Source: Crocodylus rhombifer
Taxonomy: Eukaryota; Chordata; Crocodylia; Crocodylidae
Assembly (NCBI GenBank): GCA_038503035.1
Contig: JAVSML010001166.1
Coordinates: 62,001-126,000 of the forward strand
Direction: 5' to 3'
DNA length: 64,000 nt
Part shown: piece after piece, positions 49,456 to 55,913 of the stretch
Layout of the letters: every line of letters starts with the position of its first letter
How positions within the stretch are numbered: position 1 is the stretch's first letter
The notes under the pieces: model-generated
Database searches by the model: none
Seen by the model: only the letters and a program-made list of their open reading frames with translations
What the model was told of the DNA's origin: nothing
Made by a program: the position numbers and the translations under genes

Positions 49456-49650
49456 ACGTGCACATGCCTTTGCATACCCACACAAAACCACATATGTAAT
49501 GCTTTCCATTAAATTGTTTGTCTTTTCTGTTTAGTGGAAGAGCGCAATTTTATTGAGATGCACAGATGGCCTTCCAATATGTACCTGAAACAACTTGCAG
49601 ATTACAGGAATTACATCCACTCCCAGAAATGTCACTGCACAGTTATGTAA
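8768..49650 (+). CDS. RHOBTB3: RHOBTB3, ten 3' coding exons (gene partial at its 5' end)
   Basis: This is the atypical Rho GTPase RHOBTB3, spread over ten exons that join to an uninterrupted 536-residue frame plus stop. From the family: the human protein is about 611 residues, binds and hydrolyses ATP rather than GTP, sits on Golgi and endosomal membranes, works with Rab9 in endosome-to-Golgi transport, and links substrates to Cullin-3. Seen here: second half of the Rho-like domain (residues 1 to about 140 of the encoded part), first BTB (about 160-300), second BTB (about 340-465) and a C-terminal region ending CHCTVM. The CAAX box separates it from RHOBTB1 and RHOBTB2, which lack one. All nine internal junctions have GT donors, AG acceptors and matching phases, and there is no stop or frameshift. 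About 75 N-terminal residues are missing because their exon(s) lie before position 1. Confidence 0.96.
8961..11586 (+). other. Intron between window exons 1 and 2
   Basis: 2.6-kb AT-rich intron. It contains one GTCTACA-type element (10134-10387) directly after a short stretch (about 9880-10010) that resembles another repeat family of the locus. No other recognisable feature. Confidence 0.8.
10134..10387. mobile_element. Small inverted-repeat element, GTCTACA family
   Basis: The left end CGTCTACACAAGACACTGAC pairs with the reversed right end, TGTCTACACGAGACGCTAAC. The interior repeats GCAGTAG-type motifs. Same family as the element at 5005. Confidence 0.6.
11587..11738 (+). CDS. RHOBTB3: RHOBTB3 coding exon 2 of 10 in window (Rho-like domain)
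   Basis: This 152-nt exon lies between TTTTCTCAG and GAGTG|GTAAGT. Its first two bases finish a Glu codon split across the intron and it ends in phase 0. It encodes [15 protein letters not shown], then [20 protein letters not shown] and [14 protein letters not shown]. The cysteine-rich CTCPLC insertion is a RHOBTB3 family mark, and the [15 protein letters not shown] helix-strand corresponds to the G5 side of a Rho fold. There is no frame damage. Confidence 0.95.
12967..13002. repeat. (GTTT)9 microsatellite
   Basis: Nine perfect GTTT units. Confidence 0.95.
13345..14316. mobile_element. Non-autonomous hAT transposon with perfect 8-bp target duplication
   Basis: The element is flanked by identical octamers TTCTACAG at 13337-13344 and 14317-14324. 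Its ends, TAGACGTGCACCAGT and the reversed right end CAGGGGTGCACTAAT, agree at 11 of 15 positions. An 8-bp duplication with short inverted ends of this kind marks the hAT superfamily. The 972-bp interior is GC-rich and has long chance open frames on both strands but no transposase motif, so it is non-autonomous. Confidence 0.8.
15679..15767. repeat. Long hairpin, arms about 43 bp
   Basis: The inner 26 bp of each arm (15696-15721 and 15726-15751) match at 25 of 26 positions around a loop of only four bases (ATTA). The match continues outward with a few mismatches and one single-base gap to 15679 and 15767. The core of the arm reads GTTCCCAGCATTATC. Confidence 0.9.
17199..17310 (+). CDS. RHOBTB3: RHOBTB3 coding exon 3 of 10 in window (end of Rho domain, basic linker)
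   Basis: This 112-nt exon starts after TGTTTTAG and ends at CCAG|GTGCTT. It begins in phase 0 and leaves one base. It encodes [16 protein letters not shown], the last helix of the Rho-like domain, then a basic stretch ([12 protein letters not shown]) and a short proline-containing linker ([10 protein letters not shown]) leading to the first BTB domain. The donor GTGCTT is weaker than GTRAGT, but the reading frame continues exactly into the next exon. Confidence 0.92.
19015..19105 (+). mobile_element. CR1 LINE 3' tail
   Basis: GAGCAGGGGGTTGGACTTGA followed by GAGGTCCTTTCAAGCCC and short ATTTCTATGATTTC-type terminal units is the CR1 3' end. Confidence 0.85.
19702..19783. repeat. Fold-back repeat, 28-bp imperfect arms
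   Basis: Left arm AAAGGCATGAGCTTTC... and right arm ...AAAAGCTCAGGCCTTT are imperfect reverse complements around a spacer of about 26 bases. It resembles an interspersed repeat family, not a gene. Confidence 0.5.
20407..20772 (+). CDS. RHOBTB3: RHOBTB3 coding exon 4 of 10 in window (first BTB domain)
   Basis: This is the largest coding exon here (366 nt), between CCTTTTAG and TTCAG|GTATCC. It starts with two bases completing a Glu codon and ends with one base of a Gly codon. It encodes [20 protein letters not shown], then [10 protein letters not shown] and [20 protein letters not shown], a BTB core in which AHKIIL and SHVF are the usual BTB landmarks. It ends with [13 protein letters not shown], which matches the late helix and loop of BTB folds. 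A loop inserted inside this first BTB domain is typical of RhoBTB proteins. Confidence 0.95.
21505..21796. mobile_element. hAT-like element (terminal inverted repeats only)
   Basis: The left end CAGGGGGTCAAAATCATGG and the reversed right end CAAGGGTATCCAACTCAAAT have the CAGGGGTGTCAAACTCA-type pattern of hAT ends. The interior has degenerate repeats of GCATGTAGTG-like units. No clear target duplication was found. Confidence 0.45.
22325..22765 (+). mobile_element. CR1/L3-like LINE 3' region
   Basis: Old, diverged LINE 3' sequence: GGACTGGATTTGATGACC and CCCTTCCAGTCCTGTG near the end, with GAGGAAGAAGAGCTAAG and CTTGATAAGTTTTATG upstream, in the order of CR1/L3 3' ends. No open frame. Confidence 0.7.
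24845..25185 (-). mobile_element. Antisense CR1 LINE 3' fragment
   Basis: The plus strand reads GGTCTGGAAGGGACCTCAAG, CTAGTCAAACCC and TGCTCAAGGCA, the reverse of a CR1 3' end, and continues into the body up to about 25185. Confidence 0.85.
25284..25512. mobile_element. Small inverted-repeat element related to the GTCTACA family
   Basis: Left end GGGCACATTTACATGTGTGC; the reversed right end reads GGTGCACATGTTCATTAATG. Interior motifs GTGCAGTAGC and GCAGTAGC are shared with the elements at 5005 and 10134. It sits between two pieces of antisense CR1. Confidence 0.45.
25590..25790 (-). mobile_element. Antisense CR1/L3 body fragment
   Basis: AGTGCAGTTCTTTGCACTTG, then TCCTTACTGAATTTCATTC and CAGGCTGTTTCTCCAG are reverse-strand CR1 coding sequence upstream of the 3' end. 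It may belong to the same insertion as 24845-25185, split by later elements. Confidence 0.6.
26971..26978. promoter_or_regulatory. Palindromic CRE/ATF site TGACGTCA
   Basis: An exact TGACGTCA octamer, the consensus for CREB/ATF factors, about 300 bp before a TATA-like box in a CpG-dense island. Presence of the motif is certain; use is not known. Confidence 0.35.
27111..27421 (+). promoter_or_regulatory. CpG-dense island with TATA-like box, possible solo LTR or promoter
   Basis: About twenty CpG dinucleotides in 311 bp contrast with the CpG-poor intron on either side. AATATAA at 27274-27280 is followed by a GC-rich stretch. A 9-bp direct repeat TGCTTATTG (27102-27110 and 27422-27430) brackets the island, suggesting an insertion. 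No recognisable reading frame. A solo LTR-like insert, a young transposon or an internal promoter would all fit; no clean terminal inverted repeat was found. Confidence 0.4.
28359..28923. mobile_element. GTCTACA-family element carrying a nested insertion
   Basis: Outer ends GCGTCTACATGTTACC and, reversed, ACGTGTCTACATAAATCG form inverted termini. A second inverted-repeat element (28534-28850) lies within it. Joined without the insert, the outer element would be about 250 bp, similar to the other copies. Confidence 0.5.
28534..28850. mobile_element. Nested Tigger/pogo-like inverted-repeat element
   Basis: The left end CAGTATAACCTCATAAATCC and the reversed right end CAGTATAACCTCATAAATCT are identical over 19 bases. 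The CAGTATAACCTC...ATCCGG start resembles pogo/Tigger termini. The expected TA duplication is not evident. The interior is GC-rich and non-coding. Confidence 0.6.
31267..31379 (+). CDS. RHOBTB3: RHOBTB3 coding exon 5 of 10 in window (end of BTB1, helical linker)
   Basis: This 113-nt exon lies between TTTTATCTAG and GGACGG|GTGAAT. It closes the Gly codon opened upstream and ends in phase 0. It encodes [20 protein letters not shown] and then [17 protein letters not shown], a charged helical stretch between the two BTB domains. The 10.5-kb intron before it is the largest in the window. The donor is not perfect, but it is the only GT that keeps the family length when joined to the next exon. Confidence 0.92.
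31665..32500 (+). mobile_element. CR1 LINE, 3' part of reverse-transcriptase frame and 3' end
   Basis: Frame at 31683-32057 encodes [14 protein letters not shown], then [18 protein letters not shown] and [20 protein letters not shown], the C-terminal part of a CR1 reverse transcriptase. The frame then breaks, and the rest runs to the CR1 tail (GAGCAGGGGGTTAGACTAG ... TTGATTCTGTGAC). It is 5'-truncated and inactive. Confidence 0.93.
33445..33578. mobile_element. 134-bp element with perfect 15-bp inverted ends
   Basis: TAACATGCCAGATGT (33445-33459) and its exact reverse complement (33564-33578) bound 104 bp that contain a further inner inverted pair (AGCAACTT/AAGTTGCT). It has the form of a very small MITE. 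Confidence 0.7.
34273..34393 (+). CDS. RHOBTB3: RHOBTB3 coding exon 6 of 10 in window (start of BTB2)
   Basis: This 121-nt exon follows TTCATTTTACAG and ends at CAAG|GTAGAG. It starts in phase 0 and leaves one base. It encodes [20 protein letters not shown] and then [20 protein letters not shown]. The LADVLFKI segment is the first beta strand of the second BTB domain, where BTB proteins commonly have SDV or ADV. The first residues (VNNLKDC) differ from the mammalian form but align without gaps. Confidence 0.93.
34394..37836 (+). other. Intron between window exons 6 and 7
   Basis: 3.4-kb AT-rich intron. Apart from a run of C (about 35317-35328) and T tracts I see no recognisable repeat or gene in it. 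Confidence 0.8.
37837..38010 (+). CDS. RHOBTB3: RHOBTB3 coding exon 7 of 10 in window (core of BTB2)
   Basis: This 174-nt exon lies between CCTATAG and CCAG|GTAAGT, an ideal donor. It completes a Gly codon and leaves one base. It encodes [20 protein letters not shown], then [20 protein letters not shown] and [18 protein letters not shown]. This is a textbook BTB core: [11 protein letters not shown] (helix 1-2), AAMFNG (the F-x-x-M-F position), and [11 protein letters not shown] (late helices). In RhoBTB proteins this second BTB is the part that contacts Cullin-3. It is one of the best conserved exons in the window. Confidence 0.97.
38470..38650. repeat. Repeat with repeated AAACTGGTTT motifs and a 13-bp palindrome
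   Basis: TAAACCAGTTTCA (38544-38556) and TGAAACTGGTTTA (38564-38576) are exact reverse complements around seven bases. Further AACTGGTTTA and AGCCAGTTTAAG copies flank it. Similar stretches occur near 9880-10010, 14880-15030 and 62400-62600, so it is an interspersed family. Confidence 0.6.
39061..39080. repeat. Poly-C run (20 C)
   Basis: Uninterrupted run of 20 cytosines after a C-rich stretch. Confidence 0.95.
39855..40010 (-). mobile_element. Antisense CR1 LINE 3' end fragment
   Basis: The plus strand reads CACAGAATCATAGACAAG, then AGAAGGTCATCTAGTCAAAC and CTTGCTCAAGGCAGGGTCAT, the reverse of a CR1 3' terminus. Confidence 0.85.
40867..41033 (+). CDS. RHOBTB3: RHOBTB3 coding exon 8 of 10 in window (end of BTB2, BACK-like start)
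   Basis: This 167-nt exon follows a long T-rich tract ending CTTTAG and stops at GCCAAG|GTACAT. It completes an Ala codon and ends in phase 0. It encodes [20 protein letters not shown], then [20 protein letters not shown] and [15 protein letters not shown]. The L-x-x-AEMY-x-V-x-RL-x-x-x-CE pattern is the standard exit helix of BTB domains, followed by a BACK-like helical segment. Confidence 0.95.
41259..41340. repeat. Cluster of three short palindromes
   Basis: Three inverted repeats follow each other: GAGTCTGCT with AGCAGACTC (41259-41267 and 41292-41300), GACTCAA with TTGAGTC (41296-41302 and 41307-41313), and GCATGCTA with TAGCATGC (41323-41330 and 41333-41340). Flanking sequence suggests they are part of one fold-back element. 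Confidence 0.75.
42575..43730 (+). mobile_element. Solo LTR (1156 bp) inserted in the CR1 element
   Basis: The insert begins TGTGACCGCTGGG and ends CCCTGGGACA (TG...CA). It is flanked by identical CACCC at 42570-42574 and 43731-43735, a 5-bp target duplication. Removing the insert and one copy of CACCC makes the CR1 reverse-transcriptase frame continuous, which proves the boundaries. AATAAA at 43626-43631, about 100 bp before the 3' end, gives the + orientation and marks the R region. It is GC- and CpG-rich and codes for nothing recognisable. A 5-bp duplication fits Ty3/gypsy-like elements or some endogenous retroviruses; the class cannot be decided here. Confidence 0.88.
43626..43631 (+). 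terminator. Poly(A) signal of the solo LTR
   Basis: AATAAA in the last tenth of the LTR on the + strand, the expected place for the LTR poly(A) signal. It lies in sense orientation within RHOBTB3 intron sequence. Confidence 0.6.
45780..47690. mobile_element. GC-rich inserted sequence, probable non-autonomous element(s)
   Basis: About 1.9 kb of GC-rich, non-coding sequence separates the CR1 from exon 9. Its right end (reversed: GGGTACATCTACATGAGATG, then TTAACTGCACAGTAGC) is a GTCTACA-family terminus. The left end near 45870 (GCATTTACACATGCAG) is only a weak partner. Long chance open frames lie on both strands. It contains the near-palindrome at 47107-47274 and smaller hairpins near 47600-47640. 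Confidence 0.5.
47107..47274. repeat. Near-palindrome, 76-bp arms, 16-base centre
   Basis: The left arm (47107-47182) and the reverse complement of the right arm (47199-47274) align without gaps at 63 of 76 positions by my hand count. The inner 27 bp differ at only one position. The core of the arm reads AGGCTGGGGAGCTTGTTTCC. Even the 16-base centre has a short CTCA...TGAG pairing. Confidence 0.9.
47770..47866 (+). CDS. RHOBTB3: RHOBTB3 coding exon 9 of 10 in window (C-terminal helical region)
   Basis: This 97-nt exon lies between TTTGTTTGTAG and TCAG|GTAATT. It starts in phase 0 and leaves one base. It encodes [20 protein letters not shown] and then [12 protein letters not shown], the conserved C-terminal helical module shared by the RhoBTB family. 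The intron before it (41034-47769) holds the antisense CR1, the solo LTR and the large palindrome, yet the exon itself and both splice sites are intact. Confidence 0.95.
48061..48887. mobile_element. Tigger/pogo-like MITE with TA target duplication
   Basis: The ends read CAGGTTTCCCTTGAGTTATG and, reversed, CAGGTTCCCTTTGATTTATA, and both are flanked by TA (48059-48060 and 48888-48889). TA duplication and a CAGGTT...CCCTTGA start are typical of Tigger-type Tc1/mariner relatives. The 827-bp interior is GC-rich and lacks a transposase. Confidence 0.75.
49419..49454. repeat. (TG)18 microsatellite near the last acceptor
   Basis: Eighteen perfect TG units ending 80 nt before the acceptor of the final RHOBTB3 exon. 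Confidence 0.95.
49535..49650 (+). CDS. RHOBTB3: RHOBTB3 terminal coding exon with CAAX box
   Basis: The coding part of the last exon begins after TCTTTTCTGTTTAG, completes a Ser codon from the previous exon and runs to TAA at 49648-49650. It encodes [20 protein letters not shown] and then [18 protein letters not shown]. The final CTVM fits a CAAX box, and Met in the last place favours farnesylation. A second cysteine two residues before it could carry a further lipid. Among RhoBTB proteins a CAAX box is known only for RHOBTB3, so this exon fixes the identity. A GT microsatellite ends 80 nt before the exon. Confidence 0.96.
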
Positions 49651-50685
49651 TCAAAAGACTGAGTATTCAGTAAGGATTGATGGATTTAAAAATCTCAGAT
49701 TAGAAATAATTTGGAAAGTATTAAGACTCTAATAAGAAAGGAAAAACGCTCAAGGGCCAGAAAGCACTGTACAGAACACTAGTGCATTTGCTAGTACTCT
49801 TTGCAATTAAATGCTGTAACATTTTAAAGGGATGAAATATATCAGAGGACAGCAAAAGGATTTAACCCAGTATGGGACTTGTACAGCTCTAACTTGTTTC
49901 TCCTTTCAAGGGAATTTTTGCTGTAGTGGTGGTGTTTTCTGCTTCTAGGTTGTTTATCTTGTGTTCAACCCCTGGCTGGGATTTCAAAGGAATGTTAGGG
50001 AGCTGTGTATTGACCTCCTTAGACTTTTTGAATATTCCACCTCAGAAAGCATAGGATTACCAGTTTGTGTAGCATATACTATATATATGTTTGCTAGATT
50101 AAACGTATTCGTAAAAGCATTGGGCTACACCATGATTTACGCATTTCATCCCTTTAATTTTTTTGTTTTGTTTTTTACTTCTATACATAGCCATCTATAC
50201 ATGGTTTGGAACCTGAAATGCTTTTCTGTTTCTCTGTATTTCAGCAAAATCTTGCAGGCAAGTGCCATTTTGGGAGGGGAATTTCACACTAGAATTGTAG
50301 GAGATTTTGTATGGGTAATTTCCATAGAGTTAAAAATAGCAGTTCCCTTACTATTTTGGGACAGATTTCACAATGGGACTTCACTGTTTGAAGCAGCTAG
50401 CACAAAATTCTTATGTTTAGTTCTGTATTAGAATAATAATGATTCAAAAGTGCTGTAAAAGATGAGCAAGAGAAACATTGTTATAACTCTTTCATGAGTG
50501 GGAAAGTAGAAGCAGAGAAAGACGATACGATTTGTTTGAGATCACATGGCAAATCAGTGCAGAGCTGTGAATGGAATGGTGTCTTCTGCTGAGAATATAG
50601 AACATGGCAGTCTGCCTCCACTTCAGAAAAAAAAGATGGAGCAAAAATGGTGACACATGAAAATAGAAATATAATGTGCATATCA

Positions 50686-50691
50686 ATTAAA
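50686..50691 (+). terminator. Candidate proximal poly(A) signal ATTAAA
   Basis: ATTAAA about 1.04 kb after the stop codon, followed within 40 nt by a T/GT-containing stretch (TTTGTATTTGTTT). It is the first plausible cleavage signal downstream of the coding region. Position and sequence context only. Confidence 0.3.
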
Positions 50692-52349
50692 GAAATGTAA
50701 AAAGGATTTAACTTTGTATTTGTTTCCTAAATTTGTAATATTTGTTTATAATAGAAGTTAAAAATTCTAGGCATTTAGGTTATTAATTGGATGGACAAAA
50801 TGGGAAGTTTCAGGCCATGGTCAAAGTGAGCACATGATTACAAGTCTAATTTGCATGCACATATAACTATTAGCATGCTCAGTCATAGTATCTGCACCTG
50901 CAAGTTGCCGGTCATTTAAATGACAGTTTGTATGTGCAGATACCAAATTTCTTGATGTGTTCAGTCTTGATAATTACACATACAATGTAGATGCATAAAT
51001 GTTTGCCTATTGTTGCACGTGGTCCTATATTTTAGTTTTTGCATATCTGACCCAATTTGTTAGAATTTATTGCCAGAAATTAATCCTTTGCCAATAACTA
51101 AGTATAGTGGGATTTTTTTTTTTTTATTTTCCTGGAGAAGTTTTTATACACATTTCCCTATTAAAAGCTTTTTTAAAAAAGCAGTTAGGCCTACTGCAAA
51201 TATGGACCATTTCTGTCTGACAGGCAGAAATATTTTGATATTCTATATTTTATCTGTTTGGTTTAACCACAAGTTTTATATAGTAAAGCCAAGCAATGTG
51301 AAAACATTTATTATTTATTCACATATTTATTATAAATTGCAAATAACTCAGACAAAATAGCTTTTTGTTCTTGGTTTTCTGTTTTGCAACTCATGATGGG
51401 TATGGATACTACACCAGTTCAAACACAAAATGCAACTCATAATTTAAGAATATTAGTGATTTCTCCAGTCTTATTCCATTTGGGTAAATGCCTTTCTTTA
51501 GAAATATAAGTGGTGATCTTAACTCTATTTTCAAATTGATATTTTAGCATTTAGAACTCCCTGAAAGTGGGTTGTGGTATTTGTTTTGTTCCTGTAGATA
51601 CAGTTTTGCTATCCGTGTATCTTAAGTATAATTTATAAATCCACAGATGATAGATACAGAGGAGGTAGTCAAAACACTACTGAGTGTGATATAGAAGACA
51701 GTCTTTACATTTTAAACATTTTAAAATGTTTGCATTAGTTTTTAAAATTAGGAAGCTCTTGAAAAATGTATATGATTTGGACAAAGTAAAACCTGAGATC
51801 AAAACTTGTAAATTAGTTTTGGAAAGTTTGTTATTTTCAGGCTTCTCTTTTGACAAAGCTGTTCTGCTAATTAGTGCTTGCACTTCTCTGGATATAGGAT
51901 TGTCTCGTATCTTTAAAAAGCAGCTTAACATATAGCACAGTAGTATCCAGGGGATCTATTCTTATAATTACATTGGGTGCATGTTCAAGGGGTAATAAGA
52001 TTAGATTCAGTACAGAATGTAGGTGCCTACAGATATAGGAAATGTAACACCCAGCTTTCAGTTGCCTGGCCCCAGAGTGAAATTCAAGCCCCCTACATTC
52101 CCTATAGAGCCATGGGCAAGTGAAGAGCTTCTGAATCATAATCCACACATCATGTGATTAAAAGCTAGCTAATAGAACCCAATCATCCTGTCTTGCTCTG
52201 GTGCTTGAGGAGCCTTGTGTCCCCTGGGAATTGGAGTCTGGAATCCTCTCTTACTGGTAGGCACTTATTACCATTCTTTCAAAGGATTGGAAAGGGCTCA
52301 AATCATAATGAGTCTGGTTGAAAAGGATAGTAACATTAGTGGCACCCAC

Positions 52350-52430
52350 CTTTTGATATAATAGCTGAGTAGTTACAACACTTATCCAGGAAGTGGGAGA
52401 CCCAGGTTCAGTGCCCCTCCTCAGTCTGAG
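52350..52430 (+). repeat. tRNA-derived SINE head
   Basis: Box A-like TAGCTGAGTAGT (52362-52373) and box B-like GGTTCAGTGCC (52405-52415) lie 43 nt apart, as in tRNA genes. The sequence between matches the minus-strand copy at 1598-1665. Repeat-like sequence continues to about 53290 and may be its body or a composite. Confidence 0.55.
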
Positions 52431-53420
52431 AACGATGGTAATCATTTGATTGTAGGCTAGGCTGATGGGAGCATCCTCCCCTCTGCTGTTGAAGCTGTGC
52501 TGCTGCACGGCAAAGAATGCAGGAGTCATGGAGAGAGATTGGTATGCAGCATGAGAGAAAACGCATTCGGGAAGGAGGAGGATTTTAGTCTGATGGGAGA
52601 AGTCTTACTTTCCGGTTTCTGCTCTTTGCACAGCTTATACAGTTTTTTCGGTGTTCCTTGAATGTAAAACAGAGAAACAATCCTGGAAGAAGGGACCAGA
52701 TGCAGGACTTGCCTCTCCTAGGAAGTGCCCTCATTGCTTGGCAGCAGGGTCAAGCTCCATCTGTCTCTCTCTCGCACCATAAACTTCGCCTTTTTTTTTT
52801 TTTTGCGCTGGGGCATGGCTTCAGCTGGAGGGTAGGATAGTATCCCCACACAGCCTATCCCAAAGTGTGGTGAGTAGACATTACCCAAAGGAGTGGGAAT
52901 AAAATTTTAACTGCCTCAGGCTGAGGAGGGCATTGAACTGCCTCCTTGGTTTCTGAGCAGGTGATCTAGCCATGAAGCTAGTATATGTAAGACATTTCTT
53001 TATCCTGATTTGTTTTTAAAAAGTAGCCATGTGTGCATTTTGTGAGGGGCCTAATCCTACCAGATCGTGACTTTTAGATCAGGCCCCTCAGAGGGTTAGG
53101 CAGGGAAGCCCAACTTCTGGATCCTGACTGGGTTTAGGATGAGGCTAAGCACCTAGGTGTTTGGACTGGGGTCGTTCCGTGCATGGCCAGATACCAAACT
53201 TTGGGCACTTAGGGAATTTTCAAGTCACACCTTAGAGCTGGATGAGCAGGTTTAGGCACCTCCAGAGCTAAGCAACCACGATCTAAAAAACCCTTGTCCA
53301 GCCACCCCTGGCATGTTGTTTCTGACTAAGTCTTGCTGTAGGCACATAAGCATTTTAATACATTTATCCTTAGCTTATTAGATAGTGTTGCATACAATTT
53401 TTTTCCAGTTTATTTATTGT

Positions 53421-53450
53421 CTAATATATATATATATATGCACACACATG
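53421..53450. repeat. Short TA / CA dinucleotide stretch
   Basis: AATATATATATATATATG followed by CACACACATG, a small compound microsatellite. Confidence 0.8.
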
Positions 53451-53962
53451 CCAAGCCAGCACTGAGGCTTTGTATAGAGAGGCTGCTGTAGAAAGTCTTC
53501 TGCACTGAGTAATACTAGTCTCCACAAGCCAAACAATCCCTGATTTATAGTCTTTACGTCTTGATGCATTATACCTGAAAAAGAAAAATATTAGGGAAAG
53601 GAAAAATTATATTACTAGGGTTATAGGTACACAAACAAGCTACCATGACAACTGGGGATGTCAGATTGATAGCATGTTAGCTATTCAACAGTAGCTGCTT
53701 GAGTGCACTCTGTGATAAATGTGAGATAAGTCAATCCCACTTCCATTGAGAGGTAAGAGTAAGCATATGGGGTCTCCTCATGGGATATATTATGTCCCTT
53801 AACTGCTGTCAGAGTAATTTGTTTGTATGCTCACAATCTATGGTATATTTTGAATATTCACAGGTTTGACAATTTTAGTTTTAAGAATGGTATGTCTGTG
53901 TTTTAATATAGCCTGATTAATATTTACATGTTTTTAGATTAGTATTTAACTCTTTGTAACAA

Positions 53963-53968
53963 AATAAA
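53963..53968 (+). terminator. Candidate distal poly(A) signal AATAAA
   Basis: Canonical AATAAA about 4.3 kb after the stop, followed by a T/G-rich stretch (TTTATCCGTTTGTTTG) from about 53999. A second AATAAA lies at 54105-54110. Either could be the distal end of the RHOBTB3 transcript. Confidence 0.35.
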
Positions 53969-54104
53969 CATTTATACCAATTCTATCTCATGTGATTACT
54001 TTATCCGTTTGTTTGAAAAATATGGACATTGTGATGGAAATAATTTTTCTGTTTCTTATGTAATTTACAGACTTGTAGGTATGTAGAGCAAGTGAAAACA
54101 TGCA

Positions 54105-54110
54105 AATAAA
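54105..54110 (+). terminator. Candidate distal poly(A) signal AATAAA, second copy
   Basis: A second canonical AATAAA 142 nt after the first, in sequence otherwise without repeats. It may be an alternative cleavage site for the same transcript. Confidence 0.25.
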
Positions 54111-55194
54111 ATTATGTATTTATATTTCAGTAGTGCCCCAAGTTGCTAGTTAGAACATCACTGCATTAGATGCAGTCTTTTCATGTCTAAGGCTGTAACC
54201 ATGTTGCCGTCATCTGGATTTTTACCTCTCTTACACTCTCAGTAAAGACCTTTTGAGTCCAGATGTGAGGAGATATAGAAAAAGAGTATGAAGTCCAGGT
54301 TTTATTCCTGCAGCAGAGTGCAGCTGGCTCTGTCTTAGGAGTTATTGCCAATAGTTGTTATTTGGAGATGGTGCCTCATAAAATGATCTGATGCGCAGTA
54401 GCAGTAAAGAAAGATTGTCCAGGCTACTCTGGGATGATTATAGGAGCAAGATGTGTCCTATGGGCATGTCCAGATCTGTCTGCAGAGCCACAAACTGCAC
54501 ATGTTGCACATGCAGACGTTTGTGCCACTGCTGACTTGCAGGGCAGCAGATTTTTTTTGACACTGGGAGATCCCAGTTTCAAAAAAACCCACAGCAGACA
54601 AAAGCAGGGCAGCTCACATGGTGGCAGCGTGTCACCTGAAATCAGAGCCTGGCCAGCCTGACTTGTGTTCTGGTTGCTATCCAGGCTCCACACACCCAGA
54701 TCACTGTCACTGGAGCCCCAGGAGGCCCCCCCAGGTAAGGCAGCCTCTCCTACCCCACCCAGGGCAACTTGTGCACTAGAATGCCCATGCAGGGGTGTTC
54801 CCCAGGGAGGAGTAGCAGCAGCAACATAGTCTTCCCCAAGTCATGTTGAAAGAGCCAAGAATGCAGGCTCAATCAGCTGACTTCCAACCCTGTTCCTTAG
54901 CAAATTTACCACAGTTTCTCCCCAATTATAAACAGGTGTCTCAAGTTAAACTCACTTAGCTTCATTACTTAATACCTGGAAAAAATTCTTGACTGCTTTT
55001 CTCCAGTGATACCCTATGCTCTTGCACAAATTCCTTTCTCTTACTAGTAAGGCAAAACGAACACCTGGTACATGGGCAAGACAAAGCTTGTTTCATGTAT
55101 CTCAGCTACCAGAATAAGACAGTAGCTGCAGTTCTTTCGAACGTGGTATTTATATGCACGTAGCTGCTGTGCATTTAGAGACTTTTGACCTGTG

Positions 55195-55196
<2 letters not shown>

Positions 55197-55236
<40 letters not shown>
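55197..55236. repeat. (GT)20 microsatellite
   Basis: Twenty perfect GT units. Confidence 0.95.
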
Positions 55237-55238
<2 letters not shown>

Positions 55239-55574
55239 GTCACCTCCCTGCTTTGCTCTGAGAGCACAAAGGGCAAAGCACACTATCTGTGCTGCGCATT
55301 TTTGTCATCAGCAGAATCCCAGGTGTACTAAGTTCTCTGATGGTAGGGCCTGCTAATTAGCAACTGTAAATTGCAAACTCATGGATCAGTATAGCTTGTA
55401 GCTGAATAAATAAAAGGGGTTTTTTGCTACTTGTTGTTTGGCATGTTTCCATTTGGCTGGAATCTCATTAGTCTGTTAGGACAAAAGATAATGGCCCTGG
55501 AAGGATGTAGAAATACTCTGCCTTTGTAATGGGGATGTATTTGGTAGCCATGTTGGTCTAAGAAAAAAATGAAA

Positions 55575-55913
55575 TGAAAAACTCTAGAACTCTCAGTTCA
55601 GAGATGATACCTTTTATTAGACCAACTATGAAATTGCAAAAATATTCTTTTTCTTTAAGCTTTTGGGCGCACACACCCTCCCCCCTTCTTATCTGCACAT
55701 CAAAGAATAACTCGCAAAGAGACTCTGTGCAAAAATGAAATTTATTTTCTACCTATAGGGACTTCTTACCACCTTTAATTTTTCCTGAGCCTGAGGAAGG
55801 GTGTGTGCACCCAAAAGCTTGCAGAAAAAGTATGTTTTTTGTGTGTGATTTTTCTTAGTTGGTCTAATAAAATATATCATCTCTGAACCAAGAGTGTCTA
55901 GAGTTTTGCATTT
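55575..55913. repeat. Inverted pair of one interspersed repeat
   Basis: The same repeat occurs forward (55575-55680) and reversed (55797-55913). Shared landmarks are AAAACTCTAGA, TTCAGAGATGATA, TTTTATTAGACCAACT and AAGCTTTTGGG. Related single copies are near 26310-26440 and 25220-25280. Superfamily not assigned. Confidence 0.75.

Larger units (their letters stand above)
47867..49534 (+). other. Intron between window exons 9 and 10
   Basis: 1.7-kb intron, half of it a Tigger-like element (48061-48887). An 18-unit GT microsatellite lies 80 nt before the acceptor. Confidence 0.85.
49651..53985 (+). other. RHOBTB3: Probable long 3' UTR of RHOBTB3 (end uncertain)
   Basis: After the stop there is about 4.3 kb of mostly unique, AT-rich sequence with no other gene, up to an AATAAA at 53963-53968. 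An alternative shorter end is possible after the ATTAAA at 50686. A tRNA-derived SINE-like element (from about 52350) lies inside the stretch, so the UTR may well end before it. The far boundary is inferred from the signal only. Confidence 0.4.

Noticed and set aside
8768..49650. Assignment to RHOBTB1 or RHOBTB2
   Set aside because: The CTCPLC segment, the basic linker and above all the C-terminal CAAX box fit RHOBTB3 only.
49961..50431. 156-codon frame just after the RHOBTB3 stop
   Set aside because: AT-rich, Phe- and Ile-rich translation without homology, lying in the probable 3' UTR.
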